Below are positions 1 through 12,329 of a stretch of 64,000 nucleotides of DNA, in pieces (positions within the stretch are counted from its first letter, which is position 1; every line of letters begins with the position of its first letter). A model generated the notes under the pieces. It was not told where the DNA came from, searched no databases, and was given only the letters and a program-made list of their open reading frames with translations. The position numbers were made by a program, and so were the translations under genes. The DNA comes from Flaccisagitta enflata (lineage: Eukaryota; Chaetognatha; Sagittoidea; Aphragmophora), in contig OZ231128.1 in assembly GCA_965153355.1 (NCBI GenBank), positions 1,116,001-1,180,000 on the forward strand, read 5' to 3'.

Positions 1-110
1 GCTACGCTCGCTTCGCTATGCTGGCTTCGCTATGCTGGCTTCGCTCGCTTGCTCCGTTCATGGGCTCGCTCACTCACTTTGCTCACTCCCCCGTGGGAAA
101 GGTGAAACTC
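1..110. repeat. Degenerate 14-bp tandem repeat
   Basis: The window opens inside a short array of TTCGCTATGCTGGC-like units that decays into GCTCGCT-like words. It has no coding support; the small open frame across it is a by-product of the repeat. Confidence 0.6.
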
Positions 111-294
111 TTAAATATGTGTTCACGCTGTGATCGCGTTTCACAGGTTCAAACGCGTTTTTTATCTTCACTAGAAACACGCCCAAGGTGTTCCTTTTTA
201 TGAAAAATGCTCTTGATGGCCAAAAAATAGGTAGTATTACTTCAACTTAGCTGTATATGGGATCATCAAATCCTAACTAAACACAAAATTTTTG

Positions 295-430
295 GTCGCA
301 TACTATGCGACTCTACACCTCGCTATGTCAGTTTCTCCCCTATTTGATTTTTTGGCGTTTTTTTGCCTTTTCAGCCTACTGCTCCTGCCCACCCACACAT
401 GATTGGGGTAACCGTTAATCCAGCCTTTTT
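295..430 (+). repeat. AGTCGC-headed dispersed element, short copy (HE1)
   Basis: It starts with a hairpin-like GTCGCATACTATGCGAC followed by TCTACACC, and later has CTACTGCTCCTGCCCACCC and a CCAGCCTTTTT tail. The same head, middle and tail order recurs at about 17.1, 38.7, 45.6 and 58.0 kb. This copy carries no foldback module. The class is unassigned; see the composite-element finding. Confidence 0.6.
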
Positions 431-800
431 TTTTAATACTTTTTTTCCTTAGTTATGCTGTTTTTGCTTAAAAATAGTTCTGAGAGAGTGATTTTGAACT
501 TCATATATAAAGGTTTCAACAAAAAAAAGAAAGTTGCAAAAACCGCGGAAAATCCCGAAAATCGCGAAAATCGCGTTTTTTTCCCTCGAAAAAGTATAAG
601 TGGAGTTTTTAGCCTATAAAACGCTTTTTAACATTTTTTTTTAAGTAGTATCACAGTTACTACTACTTTTTAAGATGAAATGAGTTTCCCAGTGCCTGTG
701 ATGCATCGTTGACTCTCTAGGAAAATACTCGAGCAGAACATGGTGGTGTTTTTTCATTCAAATGTTCTCATTTGCTTTTCGTCAGTATCATAAAAGAAAA
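431..800. other. AT-rich sequence with no gene seen
   Basis: AT-rich sequence with T and A runs and a small cluster of GAAAATCGCGAAAAT-like repeats near 545-580. I see no splice-bounded coding segment or mobile element end here. Confidence 0.5.
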
Positions 801-804
801 TAGA

Positions 805-1210
<406 letters not shown>

Positions 1211-1304
1211 ATTCGAATTCGATGATTTTATACCACGAGACTAAGAGCAGTCTAAGGGCATCATGATGGCAGGTATTGCATTCATTTCAAGGAATAGAGT
1301 AGAA

Positions 1305-1407
1305 TTTCTTCTTCTTCTTCTTCTTCTTCTTCTTCTTCTTCTTCTTCTTCTTCTTCTTCTTCTTCTTCTTCTTCTTCTTCTTCTTCTTCTTCTTCTTCTT
1401 CTTCTTC
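1305..1407. repeat. (CTT)n microsatellite
   Basis: About 34 uninterrupted CTT units. The poly-Leu frame across it is an artefact. Another (GA)n tract follows at 1580-1624. Confidence 0.95.
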
Positions 1408-1577
1408 ATCATTTGCTTTTCTCTTTTGTTGCTGTTCTTGATTTGATTTGGAAGGTTGCATTTCTTCCCCGTATTACTTCCATGTGTTCTCTTGTTTTGT
1501 TATGGGGGGAGGGGGTTTGTAAAAACAAGACATACAAGTGGGCATCCAGACGCTAGGGGGTGACAGTCTTGCACAAC

Positions 1578-1631
<54 letters not shown>

Positions 1632-1760
1632 AGGAGACACTCATCAGACAGTGATGTTTGTTGACGGCTTCAAATCTTATTCGCGTCGACGTCGATCTTC
1701 CGTCAATGTTCATTGTTGTGTTCTCTCTCAGCGGCTACGCGAGCAGGTTCTCCTTGGAAC

Positions 1761-2098
<338 letters not shown>

Positions 2099-2305
2099 TG
2101 CGCCTATTCTTCCCCGAACAGCAGATTCCGCCGCTGCAGATTTCCCATCATCGTCACGAGGCCGTCACCGCTGTCAGCGCCACCGTCAAATGCCATAGTC
2201 GAACACGGCAGTAAGATTTTCTCCAGCGTTGTGATTCGAATCACGTCGCCTTCAGCGCTCCGCAAGGCTTCTTCTTTGGGACTTCCTCGAGACGGAGCCA
2301 CAGTT
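2099..2305 (-). other. Unique spacer between GTT blocks, open on the minus strand
   Basis: This ~200-bp non-repetitive spacer stays open on the minus strand from the next GTT block to a stop near 2104. The frame reads through LRSAEGDVIRITTLEKILL and ends with NLLFGEE. It has a balanced amino acid mix, unlike the repeats around it. I do not recognise it. It could be an old exon or a retroelement fragment, or be open by chance. Confidence 0.25.
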
Positions 2306-2320
2306 TTTGTTGTTGTTGTT

Positions 2321-2411
<91 letters not shown>

Positions 2412-2605
2412 TTGTTGTTGTTGTTGTTGTTGTTGTTGTTTTTGATGTTGTTGTTGTTGTTTTTGTTTTTGTTGATGTTGTTGTTGTTGTTGTTGTTATT
2501 GTTGTTGTTGTTATTGTTGTTGTGGTGCTTGTTGTTGTGGTTGTTGTTGTGGTTGTTGTTGTGGTTGTTGTTGTTGGTAATGTTGTTGTTGTTGTTGTTG
2601 TTGTT
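2306..2605. repeat. (GTT)n microsatellite, block 2
   Basis: About 300 bp of GTT with internal GTTTTT, GATGTT, GTTATT and GTGGTT variants, suggesting an old array that keeps expanding. Confidence 0.95.
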
Positions 2606-2790
2606 GAGGAACTGTTCCTGGGCGTCGTTATAGTAATGCCGCATCGTCGGGAGGTCATGAAAAGAAGATGAGATGGACCGGGGACGCCGCTTAATGACGG
2701 TAGCATCCATGATGTTGACTTGCCATACATACACCAATTAGCCTTTTCTCACCTTAGAGTGAAAATCTTGGGGCCCAAAGCGAAGTAAAG
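2606..2790 (-). other. Repeated spacer A (copy 1), protein-like on the minus strand
   Basis: On the minus strand it reads YVWQVNIMDATVIKRRP, then FHDLPTMRHYYNDAQ, before entering the asparagine-coding AAC tract. A second copy at 2946-3158 keeps the same words with several silent or conservative changes. Function is unknown. The unit may be a fragment of a decayed coding repeat carried along with the microsatellite. Confidence 0.35.
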
Positions 2791-2853
2791 TTGTTGTTGT
2801 TGTTGTTTTTGTTGTCGTTGTTGTAGTTGTTGTTGTTGTTGTTGTTGTTGTTT

Positions 2854-2943
<90 letters not shown>
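2791..2943. repeat. (GTT)n microsatellite, block 3
   Basis: About 150 bp, mostly perfect GTT, with GTTTTT and GTCGTT variants at the left end. Confidence 0.95.
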
Positions 2944-2945
2944 TT

Positions 2946-3158
2946 CCTTATTGTCGTTGCTGTTTTTGCCATTTGGGGTCGCACCTCGTCGTCATCATCG
3001 TAGTGCCGCAACGTTGGAACGACATGAAAGAGTAATGGGCGGGACACCGCTTAATGATGGTAGCACCTGTGACGCTGACTTGCCATACATACACCAATTG
3101 CTCTCTCTCACCTTTGAAGAAATTCTTGTCCGCAGTAGACAGGCAAAGACCACCGCAG
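2946..3158 (-). other. Repeated spacer A (copy 2)
   Basis: It aligns with the 2606-2790 spacer. On the minus strand it reads QLVYVWQVSVTGATIIKR and, in a shifted frame, FHVVPTLRHYDDDDE. The pair plus GTT blocks form a larger tandem unit of roughly 350 bp. The frame change between the two halves argues against it being an intact coding sequence today. Confidence 0.35.

Positions 3159-3241
<83 letters not shown>
3159..3241. repeat. (GTT)n microsatellite, block 4
   Basis: About 27 near-perfect GTT units, followed by unremarkable sequence to 3415 that includes a GA-rich stretch. Confidence 0.95.
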
Positions 3242-3415
3242 ATATATGTTTATGTTAGGTTTAGGTGAAAAGGAAGGGTAGTTGAAAGAGAGAGAAGAAA
3301 AGAGAGAGGTCTCCAGGCACAGGCTGTGGACTGTCTGAGAAAGAGGAAGAAGGAAGTTATCTTTCCCTAACCCAGGCGCGGTTAGGCCCCATCCCACTTT
3401 ATCCTAGAAACCAAA

Positions 3416-3941
3416 GCAGCGGCCCCGAAGGGGACAATGTCCTGTAGAACACAGGGGGGCTACTGCTTGATTGAGTCTGTGAGGCTGGGATTTGAGCCTT
3501 GAGGCTGGAATTTGGCCTCGGGGTTGGAATTTCAACTGAGGGGTTGAGATTTGAGCCTTGAGGCTTGAATTTGAGCCTTAAGGCTGGGATTCGAGCCCCG
3601 AGGCTGGGATTTGAGCATCAAGGCCGGGATTTGAGCCCCGAGGCTGGGATTTGAGCATCAAGGCTGGGATTTGAGTCTTAAGGATGGGATTTGAGCCTCG
3701 AGGCTGGGATTTGACCCTAAGGCGGGGATTGTGCCTCGAGGCTAGGAATTGAGCCTTAAAGCTGGGATTTGAGCCTCAAAGCTGGGATTTGAGCGTCCAG
3801 GCTGGGATTTGAGCCTGGAGGCTGGGATTTGAGCCTTGAGGCGGGGGGGGACAAATGAACGGACAAACGAACGGACAAACGAACGAACGAAAGTCCCCTG
3901 TGTTCTACAGGACATCGTCCCCTTTGGGGCCGCTGCCCAAA
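3416..3941. mobile_element. Foldback module FB1 with 20-bp minisatellite
   Basis: The left arm starts GCAGCGGCCCCGAAGGGG, continues with a TCCTGTAGAACACAGG word and is mirrored by the right arm ending CCTTTGGGGCCGCTGCCC. Between them lies an array of about 18 units of GAGGCTGGGATTTGAGCCTT type, all in one orientation, then a G-run and a GGACAAACGAAC microsatellite. It pairs a type-II arm with a type-I array, so modules have been exchanged. There is no tail on either side. Confidence 0.8.
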
Positions 3942-4431
3942 AGTGAAGAAATGAGAGAGATAGAGTTGAGGGTGTAGAAGCAAAGCAAGAATGAATTGGA
4001 GAAAGTTAGGTGAAGATGAACCTGAGCGGGGAAGATGAGGAAGAGGGATGAAGAGGAGGAATGATGAGGAAGAGGGATTAAGTGAAGAAACACAGAGTTG
4101 GACATCTGACAACCTGATATAACAGGACCAAAGGACCAGAGACAATCAGATATGCACAGGATAGACCAAAGAGCAGATTTCATCAGACTTCATCCATATC
4201 ACACAAGCATTTACAATGGGCTAAATATGTAAACTATTACAGCTATAAACATATCTACAATAAATTGCCTGTACATATATACACAGACCAGTGCTATATT
4301 AATAGACCACTGGAATGTAAGAAGAGTAACCAAAGTATCAGCTATATTAATAGACCTGAAACATTGATCACCCCAAAAAAAAAAAAAAAAATCAGGAGAT
4401 ACCCATGACCAGCTATGTTAATAGACCAAAA
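3942..4431. other. Sequence downstream of the RT fragment, with a weak repeat
   Basis: GA-rich sequence followed by three spaced copies of an AGCTATATTAATAGACC-like word at about 4291, 4340 and 4413. It may be the 3-prime flank of the reverse transcriptase fragment that reads leftward into it. No other gene is seen. Confidence 0.4.
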
Positions 4432-5226
4432 TCATGGAGACTCTCCTGAAAAGCTAACTATGTCAAAAAACCATGCCTTCAAATCTAGCAAAATAGCCCA
4501 TTTCTGAAACTCTATTATATACTTATCCACTGCCCTACAAAATTGTTTCTGAAGAAGCCCCACATCATAACCCCTTTTAATCAGAATATTTGCCAAAAAC
4601 TTTACCCTACACTCAAAATCCTCCTTAAGGCTGCTTAACCTTTGAAATCTGATAATTTGCCCGTAGAATACCCTATGACACACCCCATCAACTAAATTGC
4701 TATCTAGGAAAGGAAGAGAAATAACCTCAAATGGAAAGTGATCTGTCTTACAATAGACCTTTGTTATCACACGCCTATCTACTATTTCCGCTACCATATC
4801 CAAAACATTTACCTTATTAGGAAGATCATTTTCCTGCGTTAGAGTCAAGCTAGGAGGATAAATTACATTAGCAATACTAAGAAAATCATCAACATTCAGA
4901 GGTGTGCAGTCATCCCTGTATCTTCTAAAAAGTTTCAACCTATCTGCATCTTCTAGTTGACCCCCTCTAATTTTACTGTCTACATACTTAAATTCATCCA
5001 CCATAAGGGAACAATCTGACAACCATCCTGAGCTTTTTCCACCCATGATGATTCCTCTACCTTGCCTAAAAATACTACCAAAAGCCTTGATATATGAGTT
5101 TCTAACTAAGTAATCTACCATCTCAAGCACCTCCTCTAAACTATATACAACACCCTCAGAACTACCTAAAACCCACCAAGCTTTGTCCTTTCCTATTCTA
5201 ATGTGTTGTTGCTGCTGTTTTTGACG

Positions 5227-5309
<83 letters not shown>

Positions 5310-5334
5310 GCTGCTGTTTTTTGACGTTGTTCAT
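4432..5334 (-). pseudogene. Reverse transcriptase C-terminal fragment joined to a poly-Gln tract
   Basis: The open frame gives about 300 residues. Residues 1-45 are essentially poly-Gln, coded by the CAA microsatellite at 5217-5310. The rest resembles the second half of a reverse transcriptase: a motif-B-like segment IIMGGKSSGWLSDC, the catalytic motif C as RRYRDD, then FPFEVISLPFLDSN and a terminal helical region ending DKYIIEF. I read it as a Penelope-like or related RT because of the motif order FPF, SN, Q, R after the DD motif, but the clade is inferred. The N-terminal palm and motif A are missing, cut off at the microsatellite, so it cannot be a complete enzyme. The stop is followed by the 4.3-kb repeats. 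Confidence 0.55.
5217..5310. repeat. (GTT)n microsatellite truncating the RT fragment
   Basis: About 30 GTT units bounded by GACGTTGTT on both sides. On the minus strand it codes the poly-Gln leader of the RT fragment. It probably marks the point where the RT copy was broken. Confidence 0.95.
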
Positions 5335-5419
5335 TCTTGCTAGCTGCTGATGACGTCAAGTGTAGATGCGTTTGTGCTGATACGTCTGACTTGGTCGTAG
5401 TCTTGCAGAACTGCGCTAA

Positions 5420-7365
5420 TAGTCCAGGATTTAAAGAAAAGGACTCGGCGAATTTGGTGCAAAGCCTGAAAATTTGCCAACGGGGTCAGTTTTTTGTGCT
5501 TAACAAGACTAGAAGGGGTACATGTTTGATTTTTTAGTCTACCCCTTTCAAAAACGCGTTTTTTCAACCAAAAAACACTTTGAAGTGACGCTGATGCCAA
5601 ACGTATTGACCGATCGTTATAAAATTTTAGGTAAAGAAAAACATGCTTTTTGGGCAGCCGCCCCAAAGGGGACAAAGTCCTGTAGAACACAGGGGACTTT
5701 CGTTCGTTTGTTTGTCCGTTCGTTCATTTGTCCCCCCCAGGCACTCTCAGGCCTGAAATCTGCCCTCTCAGGCCTAAAATCTGCCTTCTCAGGCCTGAAA
5801 TCTGCCCTCTCAGACCTTGAATCTGCCCTCTCATGCTTGAAATTTGCTCTTTCAGGCCTGAAACCTGTCCTCTCTGGCTTTGAATCTGCCCTATCAGACC
5901 TGAAATCCACCTCCTCAGATTCTAGGCCTGATAAGGCAGATTTTAGGCCTGAGAGGACAGATTTCATGCCTGAGAGGGCCTGGGGGGGTGGACGGACGGA
6001 CGGACAAATGAACAAACGAAAATCCCCTGTGTTCTACTGGACTTTGTCCCCTTTGGGGCCGCTGCCCTGCCTCTCATTCCGATTTACAACCATGCAAGGC
6101 AGGGCAACGGGTATCGCTGACCACATATTGCCCGTGGGGGAACTGTTTTCTACTTGCATGCAAAATTTCAGCAAAATTGGTCAAGTAGAAGCAGAGATAT
6201 TGCTGTTTATAGTCTACACCTATTTTCAAAAAAAGGGCTATGTTTCAATTTTTGGGTAAAATTCTGGTTTTTTGAGCTAACAGTTTGATATTAGTTTTGA
6301 ATGTTCATTTTACCCCAATTCACTCTTAAAACGAAAGAAGTTGAAAAAATTCCATGTTTTTTATATATTTTTGCCCAAAAAAAAAACAAAAAATTGAGTT
6401 TCATAATTAAGGCCTGATTTTTGAAACAGGCTAGTTCTAGGAAAATATTGAAATCATTGGCGCCCACTATGGGAATCAATTGTCATCAAGTGTACTAACT
6501 TATTCCCAAAGTTTCAGAGGGGTACGTCAACCCAAAAAGACAAAAAATCATTTCAAAGTCTTTAAAAAAAAATCCCAAAACCTTGCATTTTTTGACTTCC
6601 TGGGATATTTGGTTATGCTACGGCCAAATGCTTCAAGCAATTTGCCTAAAGTTTTGTATGCAAGTCCCTATATGTAAGGGGCATATCTGAGCCAAATTTC
6701 AGTTTGATAATCAAACTTTGAATTTTTTTTATATATCAGAGAGGGTAAAAAAATGCTAAATTTTAGTTGTTTTTTTTAGACTTTGAAATGTTTTTTTGTC
6801 TTTTTGGGTTAGTGCACCCCTTTGAAATTTTAGATATAAGTTGGTACACTTAATGGCAACAGATTCCTTAAGTGGGCACCATTAATTTTGATATTTTCCT
6901 TGAACTAGCCCTTTTAGAAAACCACGCCTAAATTTTGAAACTCGGTGTTTTGTTTTTTTAAGCCAAAAAATGAAAAAGCCACCAAATTTTTAAAAATTTT
7001 TTTGCTTTTTAGGTCAATTAGGATATGGTCAATGTTTGAAAAGACAGACTTATAACTCAAAAAACCCAAATTTTACCTCAAAATTGAAACATAGTCCTTT
7101 TTTGAAAATAGGCCTGGACTTTAAACAGCAATATCTCCGCTTCTACTCAACCGATTTTGCTGAAATTTTACATGCAAATAGAAAATAGGCATAATTTTCT
7201 TCACCTAAAATTTTATAACAATTGGTCAATTTGTTTGGCGTCAGCGTCACTTCAAAGTGTTTTTTGGGTGAAAAAACGCGTTTTTGAAAAGGGTACACTA
7301 AAAAATCAAACATGTACCCCTTCTGGTCTTGTTCAATACAAAAAACTGACCCGTATGTAAATTTT
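5420..7365. repeat. Large inverted repeat with its centre near 6.67 kb
   Basis: The left arm (5420-5646 plus 6148-6590) is matched in inverse by the right arm (6780-7365). Shared words include GGGGTACATGTTTGATTTTT, CACTTTGAAGTGACGCTGA, AGCAGAGATATTGCTGTTTA and CCCAAAAAGACAAAAAATCA. The outer part of the right arm includes the extreme 3-prime coding end of the minus-strand retrotransposon, and the left arm carries a diverged inverse copy of that end. The structure therefore looks like two retrotransposon 3-prime regions joined tail to tail. FB2 interrupts only the left arm. Confidence 0.75.
5647..6147 (+). mobile_element. Foldback module FB2 with 21-bp array inverted at midpoint
   Basis: Arms begin GGGCAGCCGCCCCAAAGGGG and end GGGGCCGCTGCCCTGCC, with TCCTGTAGAACACAGGGG inside. 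The left half of the array repeats CAGGCCTGAAATCTGCCCTCT; near 5925 the monomer orientation flips and the right half runs in reverse. A 10-bp tail stem (TGCCCTGCCT with AGGCAGGGCA) and GGGTATCGCTGACC follow on the right only. The right arm of the enclosing inverted repeat lacks this segment, giving an empty site between ATGCC and TATTTTCTATTTG at about 7190. Confidence 0.85.
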
Positions 7366-9934
7366 CAGGCTTTGCTCCAAAGTCGCCAAGATCTGTGCTT
7401 TTATTCCTTTTAGAGACTGGACTATAATCAAAGGTGATCGTTGCTCCATACAACAGAATTGTTTCTTTGCAAAGTCTCTAAGGTGTTCTTTGATCTGCGG
7501 GATGCCGCTGCAGTTATGTAGATCCTTTATTGATACGTAAGCCGGCGTTCTTAAGATAACGCGTCGAGCTTGATTCTGTATAAGCTGTAGCTTTTGCAAA
7601 TGAGTCTCGGCTGCGTTGATTATGCACAAGCTGCAGTATTCAAAGATAGAGCGAATAGTTGCCAATGGAGACGCTGTTTGCTTCTACTTCTTCTTTGTGG
7701 CGAGGGCATTTACTGAACAAACTAGTTTTGATTTGTGAGGGCTCAGTGTTACATGCCATTTTCGGCACCATGCCTCAATTTTTTTTACTTCTTCTTGAAG
7801 GACATGCGCAGCATCACTAGCTCTCACATTGGTCGTCCACATTCCTACATCATCTGCATACTGTGATGAAGAGACACGCGTTGATTCTAGAATGTCTGTC
7901 AAGTCTTTCACAAAGATGAGATAAAGGATAGGGGAGATGCAGGATCCTTGCGGCGTACCTGCTTTTAGCTCAACTACTTCTGACCAGAAGTCGTTTATGC
8001 ACACCTTCAATGTTCTGTTGTCCAGGAATGAAAACAGAATATCTTTCATTTGCCTTGACAGACCAATCTTATTGATCTTATGCTTTAATCCATTTTTCCA
8101 AACAGCGTCGAAAGCAGCTTTTACGTCAAAGAAGAGGCCAATAGTACAGAAGCGTCTTTTAAATCCGTCGAATACGCCTTGAGATAGTCTTAGCAGATGT
8201 TCTTGGCTCAACCTTCCCTTTGTTGAACCTGCTTGGTTAGGATTTAGAAATTCATTGCAGTCAGCTCTTTCATTAAGTAAGCATAAATAAATCTCTCGTA
8301 GTTTTTTCCCAAGCACAATAATAGAGATATGGGCTTGTAATTACTGGCCAATTTCTTATCTCTTCCAGGCTTTGGTACCATTCTCACCTTCGACTCCTTC
8401 CACGCTTTAGGAAAAACATTATTGGAGGCACATTGGTTTATGAGATTGCAGATTATTTGTTTGGTTGCGTTGCTACAGATTTTCAGCAGATCATTGGAAA
8501 TTTCCATCTTCACCTGGAGCTGAGTTGGCTTTTGTCTCACCTAGTAGCTTGTCAAATTGCGGGATATGGATTCTTCCTATTGCATCCTGTTCAATTTCTT
8601 TCTTGAACGGATATTTCTTCATCAATTTGTCTTTTGAAATCATGATTAAACATTGGGTCATCTGGTGTTTGGTGCACCGAGTTCAAATATCTTGCAAACT
8701 CATCGCATTTTTCTTTGTTGTTGCCACTAAAAGTACCATCTGGGAGTGTCAGCAGAGCTTCGAGTTCATCTATTTGTTTATTCTTGTTTTTATGTTTATT
8801 GAAATTCTTCCACATTGTATATGTGTTGTCGGAGTTGCATATTCTCTCACAAACATCTTGCAATTCATCTTCATCAATCTCTCGAATCTGCTGTTGTATG
8901 CGATGGTTCACCCAATTATAGATTTTTGTAAGAACACGTCGACTGATTTCACTAGTTGCTTTTTTCCTGTTCTTTAGGAAGGTTTTTCTCAAACGATTGT
9001 TGCTGAGAATCTCATTTGGGAGACAACGCTTGATCTTAGGGGTAAATGATCTGGTGGACTCAACTTTTGCCTCCATGAAAATTCTGTTTATCTTATCAAT
9101 GTTAGCATCAACATCATCTGAAGTCACATAATCATCAAGTTTTTTATCTTCAGTCTGGGCCCACAGACACATGTTTGTTTTTGTCTTTTGCAATAAATGA
9201 GATTTAAAGGAGAGATGCGTCACTACAGGCAAATGATCCGATCCAATGTCACTTCCCACATGAAATGATTCTACGAGCGGCTCCCAGCAAAATAAGTAAT
9301 GACTAGGTCGAGCACATTAGTCAGACCTGTCGAGCTACTGACATATGTTGGTGAGTGGGCATCATGATAGATCAGATTTTCTTGGTTGAGGTTTTGAAGA
9401 AACTGTCGTCCAAATCCATCCGTGTACCGTGACCCAAAGGACACATGTGGGCAGTTTAGGTCTCCAACAATGAATCCGCCTATTGTCTTACTGTTAAATG
9501 TGATATTCTTGAAATCGGAGAGGATTCCAAGTGGGAAATGATGTTCTGGGTGATTATAGATGCACATTATCTTAATAGGACTACTGTTCTGCTCTGGCGG
9601 TAGTAGAATTGCTGCCAGGGCCTCAAAATGATCACCAACTGTACTTAGATCAACCTGCCTACATGACCAGTTCTTTGGAAGCTACTCCACCAGCTGTGGC
9701 CATTGATGATGTGTAGTTTCTGTCTTTTCTTATCATCGCGTAACCTTTAATTTCTTTTACTAAAATTTCCTCCATAAGCCTAGTATCTGATAGAGCCATG
9801 ATACAGTTTTTTTCCTGGTTTTCTAAAAGTCTTCTAATTTCTCCTTCTCTGGCTCTAAATCCGTTTACATTTGCAGAGATTATTTTAATGCTGTCAGAGA
9901 AGGTTGGGGACGTGTTCTTGGTTGGTACCATCAC
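7333..9934 (-). pseudogene. Jockey-like non-LTR retrotransposon ORF2 (endonuclease and reverse transcriptase), broken
   Basis: Read right to left. The endonuclease begins with IISANVNGFRAREGEIRRLL and continues through LVITYF and GSDIGSDHLPVVTHL, so AP endonuclease motifs are visible although frames change near 9.6 and 9.26 kb. After a basic linker comes the RT: FPKAWKESKVRMVPKPGRD, motif A DVKAAFD, motif B GTPQGSCISP and motif C QYADD near 7.86 kb. A C-terminal thumb-like region has SIFEYCSLC and ARRVILRTPAYVSIKDL. At least five frame changes or stops separate fragments at about 9.6, 9.26, 8.56, 8.3 and 7.67 kb, so it cannot make protein. Family knowledge: such proteins nick DNA and prime reverse transcription at the target. 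It overlaps ORF1 by about 40 bases. Close relatives in the window are the 49-54 kb copy, not the CR1-like one. Confidence 0.85.
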
Positions 9935-11952
9935 CTAGCGGTGGATCAGGGTTTGTTCGTCTACCAGCCACTATCATAATTAAGGTGGTTGGCATGCGGC
10001 GGTTTTCAGCAGAGAAAACGTCCATGCAGGTTTGAGCCAAGGAAAGGCAGTCATTTTCATTTAACGGGAATTGAGTGGAGATCATCTCTTTTAGAGCCCC
10101 AGCACTCATTTGGATGCAGAGTGCAAGGGCTTCTACAATTGAATGTTTTTGCGATTGGCTTTCGGTGATTGAAGAGGCTGGATTCAAAGGAGGGAAGGAA
10201 TCAGAAATTGGCTGCTCTTGATGTTGCTGTTGTTGTTGTTCTTGCTGCTGCTGTAGTTTTTGCTGCTGTTGCTGTTGTAGTTGTTGCCGTAGCTGTTCTC
10301 TCTTTGCCTTGACAGCTGCTTTGAATGACACAGCCTCGATAGTTAGCCACATGGCAACCTCCGCAGTTAGCACAGAGCGGGCTGCCCTCTTTTGGACAAT
10401 CTTTCACCCTGTGGTTCCCACTACAGCGGATGCATTTTTGTACTTCAGCAGTACATTCCCAATGCTGGTGATGAAAGTCCTGGCACCAAAAGCACTGAAC
10501 AACATCAGGGTCACTTTCATTTTCAACAATCCTCGTAAAGCGTTGACAGTACAGAACAATACCATTCTGCTTGAACTTGTCTTTTTGTTCCTTGGAAGAG
10601 AATGTCACTTTGACGGTGGTAGACTTTTCATGGCTCCCCTTAACATTGCAACGTTCAATAGCTTTTGGGAACAGCTCATCAATGGATAGTTGCTGTTTTA
10701 TATCCGCTTCAGTGATAGCCAATGGAATGCCGAGTATCAAAACCGGCTGATCCACAGATTTCTCCTGTGGGAGCATTGGTGTGATTTGACCATGTTCTGC
10801 ATGTTCTGGCCATTCTTGACAGAGGATGCTATAATGGTGTGGCATCGCACCTGTCACATGTATATCACCAGATGGCATGACTCAAATTTCAGAAATTTTC
10901 GCGTTTGGCTTGAGAGACTGCAGTGTTGAGGCTAAGATTTCTTGGTTTTGTTTCACTTCTGGCGCGATACAATTCTTGAGAGTGATTGGCATAACTTTGT
11001 AGGAGAGTTGAGAGTTTAACTGCTCAGTGCCGCCACTGCCACCACTGTAGCAACGATCGCCCGCACCGCCACTACCGCCGCCACCGCGGCTTCCATCGCA
11101 GTCGCCGTCACCACTGCCACCGCTTCTCTCACCGCCGCCACTGCCGCCGCTTCACTTACCCCCGCCGCCGGCACCACCGCCACCGCAGCCGGCGCCACCG
11201 CCACCGCAGCCGGCGCCACCGCCACCGCAGCCGGCACCACTGCCACCGCAGCCGGCGCCACCGTCACCACAGCCAGCGCCACTGCTTCCAACGTCAGTAT
11301 TGTTGCTGTTGTTTCTGTCATTGACATTGTTGTTTTCTTTGACTTTTGTGATGTTTCCTCTGTCTTTGATGTTGTTTTCTTTGGCTCTTTTGTTGTTTCC
11401 TTTTTCTTGGTTGTTCTCTTTGGCTCTGTTGATTATTCCTTTGTCTTCGTTGTTGTTCTCTTTGGCTTCATTGTTGCTTCCTTTGTCTTTGCTGTTATTT
11501 TCTCTTGATTTGTTGCTTTCCTTGACAAATGTCGTTTCCGGATCATTCCTTTGAAGCACCTTGACAATGAGTTTGATGACGTCAAAAAGCGCTAGATTTG
11601 CAAAATCAGGTGATTTCTTGCTTTTATCCCCTTTCTGCCACTGGACATTGATTTTCCCGGTGTGATAAATGTCGAGATGTGCGCCTTGGAATCCCGTGGT
11701 TGCTGTAAGATTAGCCCCATTGCTTATCTCCGACTTGGTCGCGCCCATTTCCTCCAGAGAGGCACAGACTGTTTCAACTGCATCCGGGTCAACGATGAGG
11801 CTTATTGGCGCGCAATCAGATTTGTCAATGTTCCATTGGTACACTTAAATCAGACCCTTGCCAAGTTTCTTGACATTCCGGATAAAGCGCTTCGCATCCT
11901 CATCCTTCACTTGACTGTCCTTCAGCTCAACAGGCTTACTACGTGGCGACAT
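9894..11952 (-). pseudogene. Jockey-like ORF1 (gag-like, three zinc knuckles), broken
   Basis: The likely start codon is at 11950-11952 (MSPRSKPVELKD). An in-frame TAA lies near 11848. The frame resumes with VDPDAVETVCASLEEMGA, an Asn/Lys/Glu-rich stretch and a Gly-rich stretch coded by a 21-bp minisatellite at about 11166-11286. After a frame change near 11.0-10.9 kb come an RRM-like region (VLILGIPLAITEADIKQQL) and three CCHC knuckles: CFWC, CIRCSGNHRVKDC and CANCGGCHVANYRGC. A further shift inside a Gln-rich tract near 10.25 kb leads to a C-terminal helix ending PNLL. In Jockey and I elements this protein packages element RNA. Here it is a decayed copy. Confidence 0.8.
11166..11286. repeat. 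21-bp GC-rich minisatellite inside retrotransposon ORF1
   Basis: Five to six units of a GCGCCACCGCCACCGCAGCC-like sequence. In the minus frame each unit codes a seven-residue Gly, Ala and Cys repeat, so it expands ORF1 without changing frame. The surrounding 11.02-11.16 kb has looser GCC and GCCGCC repeats. Confidence 0.85.
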
Positions 11953-12326
11953 TGTTGATCTTCCTCATACAAGATTTGTTTAGCGCAAACTAGAGAAAGG
12001 GGAGGGGGGTGAAAGGGTGACGATTTGGCAGCAAAAAGTGTCTCGTTGCTATTTTGTTTGGATTCTTGCGTCTTTTAATTGAATACAGACCGTCAGCGGC
12101 CTGATTGACAGGCCGCGTGTTGATTTTCGACAGAGAGCTCTTTATTTCAATGTAGTTCAGCCAGATTCGTGTTTTTTTACTCGATTTAGCGATGAAGGCT
12201 TGACAATCATTTTTTGGAATAAGTATTAATTTAAAAGATGAAATAAAAAGCTAGAAATATGGACTTTCGATTTAAAATATCGCAAAATTCATGGACAAAT
12301 GCGACTTGTCGGTACGCGGTAAATTT

Positions 12327-12329
<3 letters not shown>

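Noticed and set aside
9894-11952. A retrovirus-like gag gene from the zinc knuckles
   Set aside because: The knuckles occur in the three-CCHC pattern of Jockey/I non-LTR elements, and the next frame has an AP endonuclease and RT with no protease, integrase or LTRs.
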